A DNA stretch of 64,000 nucleotides from Artemisia argyi. Lineage: Eukaryota; Streptophyta; Magnoliopsida; Asterales; Asteraceae. The stretch covers positions 84,306,472 to 84,370,471 of the forward strand of contig CM060707.1 of assembly GCA_030686995.1 (NCBI GenBank). Reading direction: 5' to 3'. This document shows, piece by piece, positions 32,081 through 42,035 of the stretch. The notes under the pieces are model-generated. The model worked only from the letters and a program-made list of their open reading frames with translations, searched no databases and was not told where the DNA came from. The position numbers were made by a program, and so were the translations under genes. Numbering within the stretch: position 1 is the first letter of the stretch; each line of letters starts with the position of its first letter.

Positions 32081-33491
32081 TGATGAGGCGAAAAATGAAC
32101 CACTTTTAGGGGGTCATTTAAGCCTGGAATTGAATTTATTTGATCAAATATTGCCCTAAATCGTTCCTTTTGTGATTTTAGGTACTTTGGGAGTGAAATC
32201 TGGAAAAGGAAGCAATTCGGACGTTTTTGGAGCATAAAAGTGAAGAAAACGCCAAAGTCTTGATTTTCTTTGCTGGGAACAGTAGGTGATGGCGTCAAGA
32301 GCAACATCCTGACGGCGTCAAGAGTAAATTGCATGATGGCACAGTGCAAACATGAAGGCATCACAAGTAGAGCGTCAAGAGTAAAACACGTGACGGCCTG
32401 GAAGAACCTAACACATGACGGAGTCAGATGTAGATCTAGGCAGTCCGAGTATTATTTTGGCGGCGAGATGACGGTGTCACCTATTTGGTCTTGACGCCGT
32501 CAGCCTCAGTTTTCTATATATAGTTTTCTAATTTTCATTCATTAAGAGGAACAAGTTTGGAGAAACCCTAAGGCCGAACCTATTACGAATTTTACAGGTT
32601 TTTCAAGGGTTTTCAGCCCTTGAACCCTTACATATGAAATTGAGATAAGTGTTCTTCTAATTCAATCAATATGTCTATATGTTGGTTGTCTATATCTCGT
32701 GCTTGTCTTAATTCCACCATGCTAGGCTAGATTTATCTTGTGTTTGCTTAGATCTAATGAAACCTAGATGTTGATTATGTGTTGATTACTTGTTTATGGT
32801 TGTATTGGATGAATGATTTCGATGTTAGGCTTAAGAAAACTGGCAGATCTCCAAATGGTAACATGCTTGAACGTCTTAGGAAACATGAACTGACGTGCAC
32901 TAGGTTTTATTGGTTGTATTTAATGCATGAGTAAATTCTAATGATCCCATGTTAGGAGCTTCTTAGCCGGCTCGACATAGGAGTGAAGTAGGCACTCATA
33001 GGATTGGGGAATTAAGTGCGCCACCCCATGAATGGTATTAAGGAATACAATCCGTCATCCACGCAACTATAACAAGTAATTAACGTGTAAAAGATATCTA
33101 GGGAGTAGTGAAATCTAAGTAAACACAATTTCTCCACTTATTGCTCACAACCTTAGTTTAATTTAGTTTTATTTTCATTTCTAGTATTTTATTTTTATTG
33201 CATCTTTAGTATTGGGTTAGTTGATTAGCAACTAATTCCGCCCAAATCCTTCAAACCTGAGATTTTTACTTGCTTTCTAAAAAATATAAAAATACAAAAA
33301 TAATCATCCATCATCTTTAGAACTAGTATTTAGGTTTTCTAGTCCTAGCGACACTATTCCTAGCTGAACGATCAATCCCCCGGTACTTGTCACTATACTA
33401 TACTACAACGATCAGGTACACTGCCTGGTGGGGGTTGTAAGCTTCTCAAGATCCCTTGAGAGGTAAAGCCTGGTGCAATCCCTACGCATCA
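32081..33491 (+). repeat. Athila-like 3' LTR (1411 bp)
   Basis: Same length and ends as the 5' LTR. It keeps an intact TATA box (CTATATATAG, 32514-32523) and a TGACG cluster at about 32288-32503. Confidence 0.9.
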
Positions 33492-33496
33492 TATTT
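33492..33496. repeat. Target site duplication TATTT (right)
   Basis: Matches 22663-22667. Confidence 0.85.
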
Positions 33497-33509
33497 TCTA
33501 TTATTTATT

Positions 33510-33700
33510 AGAAGCAAGTGGAAGTGAATCTGCGGATGATAATGATAGAGGAGATGCTACAAAGGGAAGAGGGAAGAGTCAGATAAAGAGGATAGGTTTC
33601 AAGATACATGTGTTACTGTTGCCTGTAAACATGCTAGATAGTTTGTCCTCTACTCAGGATCTGGAATCTCAAACTGATGAAAATACTACACCAGTTTGAA
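33510..33700 (+). pseudogene. RPA-like fragment, duplicated piece 1
   Basis: One frame reads EASGSESADDNDRGDATKG and later TQDLESQTDENTTPV before TGA. The last part matches the piece at 34870-34917, so the approximately 1.2 kb between them looks like an insertion or duplication. Confidence 0.4.
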
Positions 33701-34869
33701 TCATAAACTCATACAAGCTCTATACACCCAACATGCTGATCAATAATCAGTTGACAAACGTACCATGCATGCTAATCCGAGATCAATCAGTGTATGCGAG
33801 CACATAACCAATAGCACAATAACCACAATCATGATCCGCACAACAGCAAATAACCAATAGCACGAGAAGCAGCATCAAATGATTGTGATACCGAGCAGAT
33901 CAAAACAAACCTAGGGTTTTAAAAAACCCTAACTTTCAACATGAAAACCAAATCGAATAGCCGTGAGAATCAGCCTTTGTCAATGCCATTGCAATCGATT
34001 ATAGTTACCAAACCTCCAAGAATAACATCGTCTTACATGAGAACATATGCGATCAGACTTACACATGATGTAACATAAATCAATTCACCATATAGGGCTA
34101 AGCACCCTAATAATCATTAGTACACCACAAAACAGATCACCTCTCTCAAAACCCACGTACCATACCTCAATCCAAAACAAAACTTGCATCAATTAAACGA
34201 CCCTAACGAGGATCGACTTTCATGTCATGAATGGACAACAGTCCAACTTACAACCCAAAGTATATACATTAACGCGCAACAACAACAATCACCACGCAAA
34301 TCAAAACCATTAAATACAAAACCCTAAATTAGGGTTTCGTTCATGACAGAATCCCCAATCACCCATTCGATCCAAAAATGATAAAAGGTTGATAGAGGAA
34401 GGTTTTGATTGCCCATAGCATCCAAAGAATGATACACACCGACTTCAAATTAAAAGGAAAAGAGGTGTGATCAAGAAACCCACAACAATCCAAAACCATA
34501 ACAAAAACGATAATAATAATGAATGAAAAGTTAGGGTTTCGGAAAATCATAAAAGGAGAAATCTAATAAAGATGTAGGAATTATAGGATACCAACCACCC
34601 TCCAATGAATATAACTACCCAAGTTCGTATTGCATATCCCTAAAAATGAGATAGAGGGGACGATTAGGCAGTTATTGATGGCCGAAATTAAGGGGAGGGT
34701 GGCGGCCGGATTTCTCCCTAGGGGAGAGAGAATTTTAGGGTTTTTTAGTTGGTATAATCATGCAGCCAGTTCAGCTGTTCCTCAAATAACTTCATTGGTA
34801 AGTGCATCATAGTTTTTTTAAATGCCCATTACAGTTCCATGTATAATCAAATTTAGCATGTTGTTGCTC
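33701..34869. other. No supported gene; possible captured gene 5' region
   Basis: AT-rich sequence with CCCTAA/AGGGTTT phrases, which are frequent in plant 5' leaders. No convincing coding frame was found. Confidence 0.3.
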
Positions 34870-34987
34870 TATTGAGGATCTGGAATCTCCAATTGACGAA
34901 AATACTACTCCGTTTGAGAAACAAAAGAGTGCTAAACATGCATCCGATGGAGAAATCCGCAAAGTGAAGATTAATAACTCCAAATAA
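34870..34987 (+). pseudogene. Replication protein A-like C-terminal exon
   Basis: The frame SIEDLESPIDENTTPFEKQKSAKHASDGEIRKVKINNSK ends in TAA at 34985-34987. (Read in two pieces: SIEDLESPIDENTTP, then EIRKVKINNSK.) This acidic-then-basic tail is typical of RPA70-like single-strand-DNA-binding proteins that often accompany plant Helitrons. The OB-fold part is missing. Confidence 0.45.
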
Positions 34988-35701
34988 ATAGATGCAACAA
35001 TTTTGCATTTACAAACATTTGTTTCATTTTTAATTCCTTTTTGAATATGCATTGCGACATTTTGTTTCGTTGATTGTAAATTGGGAGTCCAAATCACTTT
35101 TAGACCTTATCTTTGATCTGATCGACAATGGTTTTAGAAATTTTGGATTGTGTTTGTAAATTGCCAGTTCTTATCTATACAATGCATATTTTCTTTTAAA
35201 CTTTTCATTTTGCAGTGTTTTTGTGCCAGCATTGGTCTTACAAGTAGACGGATCACAGTTTGAAGGACTACAGCTAGATGATCATGTATGACTGCATGTA
35301 TTTAACTTTTTCAATAACTCATCTAATGTATAGAAGTTGTTTACACAACAACAATGTTTAGTTTTTTCAAATCTGCAAATGTAAGCTAAAGTTACTTATC
35401 TAATCTATTTATCTCATATTCCTTTCAACCTTGTGCAAGACTTTGAAATCTATTTGCTTTATTTTGTGTAATTAAATTCAACCAAACATACAATACTCTC
35501 AACTCTACATACGAATGTAAAAACACTTCAATGTATTTAATTACATCAGTTTCGAAACTGAACTAATCTCTCACAAAATCAACTTATTTTTCTTAACAAA
35601 CAATCCATTATTTTAAAAGATGATATCTCAAAATATTGGTTACCTTCCCATATTTTGTGTCAAAATAATATCATTTCATTCAATCTTATACTATCTCAGT
35701 T

Positions 35702-35917
35702 TCGTTTGCCATGACAATCAACAAAAGCCAAGGTCAATCGCTTTCTAAAGTTGGTTTGTACTTGCTGCGTCCTGCTTTCACACATGGACAACTGTACGTT
35801 GCTGTTTCAAGAGTAAAAAGCAAGAAAGGTTTGAAGGTTGTCGTTTGTGATCAGGATGGTAATGTCTCTAAAACTACAACAAATGTCATGTATAGAGAAG
35901 TACTTGAAGATCTATGA
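35702..35917 (+). pseudogene. Pif1-type Helitron helicase, C-terminal fragment
   Basis: After a CAG acceptor-like site the frame reads FAMTINKSQGQSLSKVGLYL, then HGQLYVAVSRVKSKKGLKV and a TGA at 35915-35917. TINKSQGQS and YVAVSRV are conserved motifs V-VI of Pif1-family helicases; the tail KTTTNVMYREVL is typical of Helitron proteins. Helicase motifs I-IV and the Rep domain are absent upstream, so this is a remnant. In an intact Helitron this domain unwinds DNA during rolling-circle transposition. Confidence 0.8.
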
Positions 35918-36143
35918 TCACCGTTCGAGGTGTATTATGTATCTATCATCAGTATAATCATTTTCTATTACACAATAGATTTTGGAGACCCCAAGCTTGG
36001 ACGTTTGTTAGTGTAATTGTAAAATAAGCAATTTCTTATCTTATAATGGACGCATTATCTCATTCTTTGTTTCATATTTTAAGTGGAACAAATTTACGTT
36101 ATTACTTTTCTTATCATCTCATTTCTCTATTTCTTTTAAAATT

Positions 36144-36171
36144 ACCCGGTGTCAACGGGTCTATAAGCTAG
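36144..36171 (+). other. Helitron 3' end: hairpin plus CTAG
   Basis: The stem ACCCG/CGGGT with a 7-nt loop is followed after seven bases by CTAG and then host T, matching the usual CTRR end. Confidence 0.6.
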
Positions 36172-36172
36172 T

Positions 36173-36726
36173 ACTACTTATAATCGAGATTAGACCTTCT
36201 CTGCTATTAAATATTTAAGATTTTTTAATATAGATTTTAAGTAATTATAAATAAAAGAGCACTACTTACAATTATTCAGAGCACAAATACAATCATTTAA
36301 ATCACATACAATTAATACACTAATTAAATCACGCCTTCACTAAAATATACAATCATTTTATCACATTGTACAATGCAGTTAAGCTACTAAGCCAAACATA
36401 CGAATTTGTAGTCTCATCAATGAATATATTTTATTCACTTGTTGCACTTTATGAAATATCATTAAACATTTTATATATCGATTAGTTGCCCGTGACGGAC
36501 ATGTGGACACAATACTAAATATTTGGTGCCGTTAACATTTATTTTAGGGTACCCGCCGCTGCAACGCGCGGGTACCCTACTATTTAATCTTAAATAAATT
36601 ACACATTTCATATATCACAAGTTATACAAACCTTTTTAGTAACGTTGTATGATTTGATGTGTTTATAGCTATGTTTAAGTATTCAATAATCTACAACACC
36701 TGGTTCACTTATCGCAGAATCATGCT
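36173..36726. other. Intergenic, one strong hairpin
   Basis: No gene seen. TAGGGTACCCG (36545-36555) pairs perfectly with CGGGTACCCTA (36569-36579) over a 13-nt loop containing GCTGCAACG. It resembles Helitron subterminal hairpins but lacks a clear CTRR end. Confidence 0.5.
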
Positions 36727-36909
36727 TTTCATAAAAGGACTAAACACATCAATGTGCGTTATCACTTTATTAGAGAGGTCTTGGAAGCAAAGACGGTTCA
36801 AGTTTTGAAAGTGGGTACTGAACACAATGTTGTGGATGCCTTGACGAAGGTGGTACCTAGACACAAGTTTCAACACTGCTTGGAGTTGTTGAGCATTGGT
36901 ATAGACTAA
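36727..36909 (+). pseudogene. Copia RNase H C-terminus
   Basis: One frame reads FHKRTKHINVRYHFIREVLE, then VGTEHNVVDALTKVVP and LELLSIGID before TAA. HINVRYHFIRE and DALTK are hallmark phrases of the end of copia pol. Everything upstream of this is missing; the stop lies 21 nt before the polypurine tract and LTR. Confidence 0.85.
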
Positions 36910-36930
36910 TATAAAGCCTAAGGTGGAAAT

Positions 36931-37281
36931 TGTTACAAGATTAGTCTCTATATTAGCTTATGGTTATGTCTAGGGTGTTAAGAGTCAGTTGTTATTCTTA
37001 GTCAAGTAGGAGTCGGTTTGGTTGGCTTATGTCCCAAGCCCAACCCGCGTCTTTGTAACAGCCGACTAAGAGTCTTTGTTAGAGTCGGTTTACTCTTCCC
37101 CTCATCTCTATAAAAGGAGGTGAGGGGGGACGAGTTACGTACGCATTCTTTCAATAACTAATCAAGGTTCGATTAGGGTACTTACTTGTGCATTGCTCGT
37201 TCTTATTTTTCTGTCGATTATATCAACTGCAGGTGTGTTTGTTCTTCTTCAACATCGAGATATATTCCGCTCTAGTAAAAC
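36931..37281 (+). repeat. Copia 3' LTR
   Basis: Follows the polypurine tract AAGGTGGAAAT. It begins TGTTACAAGATTAG, has a TATA box at 37109-37115 (TATAAAA), and ends near AAAACA. The short LTR and missing internal part show a 5'-truncated element. Confidence 0.65.
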
Positions 37282-37640
37282 AGTAAAGAAGGGGTTGTAG
37301 GTTGTCGAATACTTACAAGATCTATTTAACTATTTTAGTTTGCAGCCACTAAATAATCAAAAATGGATCACTAGTTTAGATAGTTTGCTGTGCAGTTTTT
37401 CAATATTTTTTTAGTTATAAGATGCTGCGTTGTAAGGAAAGGGAGAAAGCTTATGTAAAAAGGACCTATTTTCGGATACAAGAACGGCGGAGCCAAAATA
37501 TTCTGAATAAGTTCAAAACTATAATTATTTATGTTTTCGATGTCTTAGTTTCAAGTGCTCATTTAGGCCGGACACATTAAGGAAGGTCAATCCCCCTCAT
37601 TTTATTTGTTACATCAGCTTTCTCTCTTCAGTGATTAGTT
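37282..37640. other. Intergenic, no gene seen
   Basis: About 37570 onward is related to the interior of the TIR element at 14490-14770. Confidence 0.4.
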
Positions 37641-37662
37641 GCCACAGTAAGGTGACCTACAC

Positions 37663-38390
37663 TACAAAAAACATACCTCACAAAAATACCTTTTAAATTT
37701 AATTTAAACACAAAAAAGCACACACAAGATAAATAATAGTACACAAACGATTCGGTCGTTTTGGACGACCCTTATCCAAGAAAAAGACCAAACGATCGAT
37801 TGGTTATTCACCACAATAAGGACGATCTATAGGGAATGGGTGATTGATCGATTCATTCCCCCTTAGTCGATGCGAAAACTGTTCATGGGGCTATAAAGTT
37901 ATTTATTAGGCTATAAAAGTTGTTTTAGTAAACGAGATTCTAGGGTTGTTCTCGAGACAGATTTCATTATGTCTAATTAAGGCGTTCCATGATGACGTCA
38001 ATGAGTCTTTTTACAAAAATATTACACTACAAAAAACATACCTCACAAAAATACTTTTTATATTTAATTTAAACACAAGATAAATAATAGTACACAAACG
38101 ATTCGGTCGTTTGGACGACCCTTATCCAAGAAAAAGACCAAATGATCAACTGATTATTCACCACAATAAGAACGATCTATATGGAATGGGTGATTGATCG
38201 ATTCAATCCCCCTTAGCCATTGCGAAAACTGTTCATGGGGCTATAAAGTTATTTATTAGGCTATAAAAGTTGTTTTAGTAAACGGGATTCTAGGGTTGTT
38301 CTCGAGACAGATTTCATTATGTCTAATTAAGGCGTTCCATGATGAAGTCAATGAGTCTTTTTTTACAAAAATATTATCAAAGTCAATGGG
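37663..38390 (+). repeat. Tandem duplication of a unit of about 365 bp
   Basis: The unit beginning CACTACAAAAAACATACCTC occurs at about 37663 and again at about 38028 and ends CAATGAGTCTTTTT in both. The copies differ by scattered substitutions and small indels. CACTACAAAAAA resembles the terminus of CACTA transposons, but no opposite terminus was found. Confidence 0.75.
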
Positions 38391-38936
38391 TTTCAAATTG
38401 TGTTCCTCATTTTGAAAAAGAAAAGTTTTATACGGAGAATGTATTTATACATAATTAGCAGATTCGTGACTAAAGTTATGTTGTATTCGCACTAAATTTT
38501 ATACCAAGACTACATCATTATTATTTTCTTAGTGGGGGTTTAATTGATTTCTTTGAGCTTAAAGTAGCTTCGTCCTTTGAAAAATAAAATATAGGTAAAT
38601 GAATAGTCACGCGCGAATTCACGCAAACACACGCACATACACTTTTCTCTTATTTTTACATTTAATTATAGTTGTTAGGGAGGATGTTTGGAGTGCATTT
38701 CGTTTGGTGGTGAAGACCACCTAACCGGAGCCAAGGTGGAAGGACCGCACGCGGTGGGAAGGGATGGGTAACGTGGGATCACACGTGGTGGTGCCACCAC
38801 CGGCCTCCATTACTTCCAGCCTAAGCCTAAGGTTTCAAACACAGAAACGTTGACATACAAAACTTTCCAAATCTGTGTTTGATAACCTATTTGCAAGTGA
38901 GTATAACCATCACTAAAATTCTAACCTGGGTAGTTA

Positions 38937-39463
38937 ATATCGCGATATATCGGCGATATATCGTCGATATATCGTGTATCGGACCAAAAAAAAATATCGG
39001 ATCAAAATATCGGTCAATATATCGGATCCGATAATATCGCGATATTTTGGCGATATTTGGGCGATATTTTGGAATCGCGAGATTTTGAAATCGGCGATAT
39101 TGTACTTTTCTGGATATTTTGACGTTGACTTTGACTTTTCTGGGTCGGATCTTGAGTTCACTAAAATCCGACCATGATTCTTCCCCTTCGATGTTCTTGT
39201 TGGTGTTGTGTTCTTGTTGGTGATGTTCTTGTTGGTGTTGTGTTCTTGTTGGTCTGTCTTGTCGCTGTTCTTGTTGGTGGATCTGGAAAAATACAATGAG
39301 AGCTGCGTATGTGTTTTTTAATAACCCTAGAATGTGTTATATAGTCTCAGAAAATACACGTTCAGTCCTCATACTTTAGTTATCCTTGCATATCTATCTT
39401 AAGAGAGCAATAAGAAGTAAACCAATCTTTAGTTTGTCCAGCTTCAGTCCTCATACTTTAGTT

Positions 39464-39556
<93 letters not shown>

Positions 39557-39660
39557 CCTAGAAATATAAAAACCGATATCTCACCGATATCTCACCGCGA
39601 TAAACGATATCTCGTGTATCGGACCTTGAACGATACAAGATTTTGGACCGAGATAACAAC
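38937..39660. repeat. TATCG/CGATA-rich palindromic repeat region
   Basis: Dense ATATCGCGATAT-type motifs occur at both ends (38937-39110 and 39570-39650), with CGTGTATCGGACC present in the same orientation near 38972 and 39613. In between are GTTCTTGTTGGTG repeats (39190-39280) and an AT microsatellite. It may be a decayed DNA transposon. ORFs here are low-complexity readings. Confidence 0.5.
39467..39553. repeat. AT dinucleotide microsatellite
   Basis: About 43 uninterrupted TA units. Confidence 0.9.
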
Positions 39661-39661
39661 A

Positions 39662-40135
39662 TAGATTCTAACTTGAGATGGGAGGCAAAACCACGTGGCT
39701 AAAGCCCATTCTCGCATCGTTAATCCTTCTAAGAAACTTTACTGTCAATAATCAAGTCTACAAATGATTCCAAAACTCAACGACACTGTCTTTTTCCAAG
39801 TCTACATATGATTCCAAACTTGAACAACACCAACCACATGGTGTTGGTAAAATATAACTCCATCCACAAACGATAAACACGTCCATCCACCACTACAATT
39901 GGTGGTTTTTAACAAACAGTATAATTGGTGATATTAAGTTCTTAAATGTTGGCATTTGTATTCCACATAAATCGCAAATGAGATTGCAACTACTTCCATT
40001 TACAATAATATCCTACCACCAACCATACCAACCACAAACATAGAGATAAAAACATAGCAACCCGAACCATACAAAAACAATACCTTTTACATTTCAGGAC
40101 TGGATCTTCTCCGCTTCTGTATCACCACAAGATTC
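39662..40135. other. Intergenic or 3' UTR of the gene at 40136
   Basis: No coding sequence seen. The last part (about 40090-40135) probably belongs to the 3' UTR of the minus-strand gene. Confidence 0.4.
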
Positions 40136-40955
40136 TTACAAAGTGAATTCTGCAGAGTAAGCAATATCAGTTTCATGATCAAAATAAATGTTTATAAATA
40201 CATTAAAAACTTTCTAATCACAGAACAGAGAATGCTTACTGATTTTATTGGGTCGATTAGCAGAGAGATAAGCATAAAGAATAGCCAGTATAATGAAAAG
40301 TAGAGCAAGCTGCATAAAGATTTATTTTATCGTTAATCAACTGTTGATATTAAAAAGGAATTTAAGAATCATGTATTAGAACGGAAGTCTTACCAAAGTT
40401 GCACTGTAGCTTGACTCCCTCTTAACTATGTAAGATTTCCTGATGAGAACACATAGCAGTTAGATAACAGAATGTTTTGTGGAATGTTGTAACAAAATTC
40501 ACAATGAAGGTGAAAATTAAGAAAAGCTCTTCAACTTGTAAACCAAAATTAAATACAGTACCATTCATGCTTTACATTGGACAAAAACATGATTTTAGCT
40601 GGATATTTGCTAAGCGATGAAATATTGCAACATATATTAAACAAGTCTCAAAATGAAAATCTAGAGCATTGGTCAAAGGAAAGACAACCAACCTGTTGCT
40701 AAGGGTGCCAGAGTCTTTGCAAATTTTCTGAGCTGCTTCTAACCTAGTGATGGTCGTTTGGGCATTGGGATCATGCATGTCAACCTGTAACATTCAGCAG
40801 TTATAATTATTCTTTAATAGCAGAAAAACTATTCATTAATTACTATGTATTCATGCATAACCATACCTTGGACTTAAGCATGTCAGAAAAATCAGAAAAA
40901 GCCTGGTACACATCAGCCATTGTTTTAGTCCGGTCAATTACTTTGGCAGTTAGAC
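40136..40955 (-). CDS. Tail-anchored membrane protein, unknown family (partial)
   Basis: Five minus-strand exons with GT-AG borders read as one frame: 40955-40867, 40784-40693, 40439-40394, 40309-40240 and 40149-40136 (TAA). They encode [20 protein letters not shown], then [20 protein letters not shown], then a basic linker (SYIVKRESS), then one hydrophobic segment ([15 protein letters not shown]) and a short tail ending IKFTL. A single C-terminal membrane span after a helical domain is the layout of a tail-anchored or SNARE-like protein, but I cannot name the family. The first visible exon begins in phase 2, so upstream exons exist and probably lie in or beyond the N gap. All frames across junctions are intact, so the gene looks functional. 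Confidence 0.7.
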
Positions 40956-41163
40956 CTGAAGAAAAGGAGTCAGAAGCATATAAATGTAAAAGTAGTAGAA
41001 TATGATAATCTCGTAGACGAACATTAATAACTGGGAATGATATGATAACTACTAAAGGCTTAAAAGATGGAAAAAAACATATGTTTATGGCTTGCTAATT
41101 CATATATAAGGAATGTTACTATTTTGGATAATGTAACAACCCATAAAGACTCTTATCAGACAA

Positions 41164-41663
41164 NNNNNNNNNNNNNNNNNNNNNNNNNNNNNNNNNNNNN
41201 NNNNNNNNNNNNNNNNNNNNNNNNNNNNNNNNNNNNNNNNNNNNNNNNNNNNNNNNNNNNNNNNNNNNNNNNNNNNNNNNNNNNNNNNNNNNNNNNNNNN
41301 NNNNNNNNNNNNNNNNNNNNNNNNNNNNNNNNNNNNNNNNNNNNNNNNNNNNNNNNNNNNNNNNNNNNNNNNNNNNNNNNNNNNNNNNNNNNNNNNNNNN
41401 NNNNNNNNNNNNNNNNNNNNNNNNNNNNNNNNNNNNNNNNNNNNNNNNNNNNNNNNNNNNNNNNNNNNNNNNNNNNNNNNNNNNNNNNNNNNNNNNNNNN
41501 NNNNNNNNNNNNNNNNNNNNNNNNNNNNNNNNNNNNNNNNNNNNNNNNNNNNNNNNNNNNNNNNNNNNNNNNNNNNNNNNNNNNNNNNNNNNNNNNNNNN
41601 NNNNNNNNNNNNNNNNNNNNNNNNNNNNNNNNNNNNNNNNNNNNNNNNNNNNNNNNNNNNNNN
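41164..41663. other. Assembly gap (500 N)
   Basis: Exactly 500 N, a conventional placeholder for unknown length. It hides the 5' end of the minus-strand gene and the distal promoter of the FBPase gene. Confidence 0.98.
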
Positions 41664-41676
41664 TCACGTTTACACA

Positions 41677-41745
41677 ACTAAATTGAAACATCCGAAAGAA
41701 AAGTCAATTTGGGACTAATATTATTTTATTTTTCTGTTTCTCCAA

Positions 41746-41811
<66 letters not shown>

Positions 41812-41937
41812 TAAGTTTGTAGTTCAATCTAAAAAAGGCTAATATGTAAATTTGATCAAAATTCACAAAACTAAATTGAAACATCCGAAAGAAAAGTCAA
41901 TTTGGGACTAATATTATTTTATTTTTCTGTTTCTCCA
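41677..41937. repeat. 68-bp exact direct repeat around an ATT microsatellite
   Basis: 41677-41744 and 41870-41937 are identical by eye (ACTAAATTGAAACATCCG...TTCTCCA). Between them is an ATT array (41746-41812). The left copy starts 14 bases from the gap. Confidence 0.85.
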
Positions 41938-42035
41938 GAAACCTTGTTTCCATCCTATCAATCATATTCACTCATTTTTCATTCAAACTTTAATAGAAGA
42001 TAACAAACAACCTCCATCAGTACCATTACACACCA

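Larger units (their letters stand above)
22668..33491 (+). mobile_element. Complete Athila-like Ty3/gypsy retrotransposon with broken genes
   Basis: The 10,824-bp element has two 1411-bp LTRs (22668-24078, 32081-33491) bounded by TGATG...CATCA and flanked by TATTT duplications. Order is LTR, tRNA-Asp-like primer site, gag, protease-reverse transcriptase-RNase H-integrase, a 2.5-kb non-coding 3' region, LTR. The long 3' region, primer type and integrase wording point to the Athila/Tat side of Ty3/gypsy. By eye the LTRs differ at about 38 sites (near 2.7%), many of them C/T or G/A. The gag and integrase regions carry stops and frameshifts, so this copy is not autonomous. Confidence 0.9.
33500..36171 (+). 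mobile_element. Helitron remnant
   Basis: Three signs support a Helitron. An RPA-like C-terminal coding piece is at 34870-34990. The C-terminal part of a Pif1-type helicase is at 35702-35917. The 3' terminus shows a hairpin (ACCCG/CGGGT, 36144-36160) eight bases before CTAG (36168-36171), followed by T. The 5' TC end was not found; the element may once have extended left across the Athila insertion site. The rolling-circle Rep domain is not visible. Confidence 0.6.

Noticed and set aside
38934..39296. 120-aa minus-strand ORF
   Set aside because: Reads through TATCG and GTTCTTGTTGGTG repeats; a shadow on the other strand has equal length.
41067..41691. ORFs of 173-204 aa across the gap
   Set aside because: They consist of translated N.
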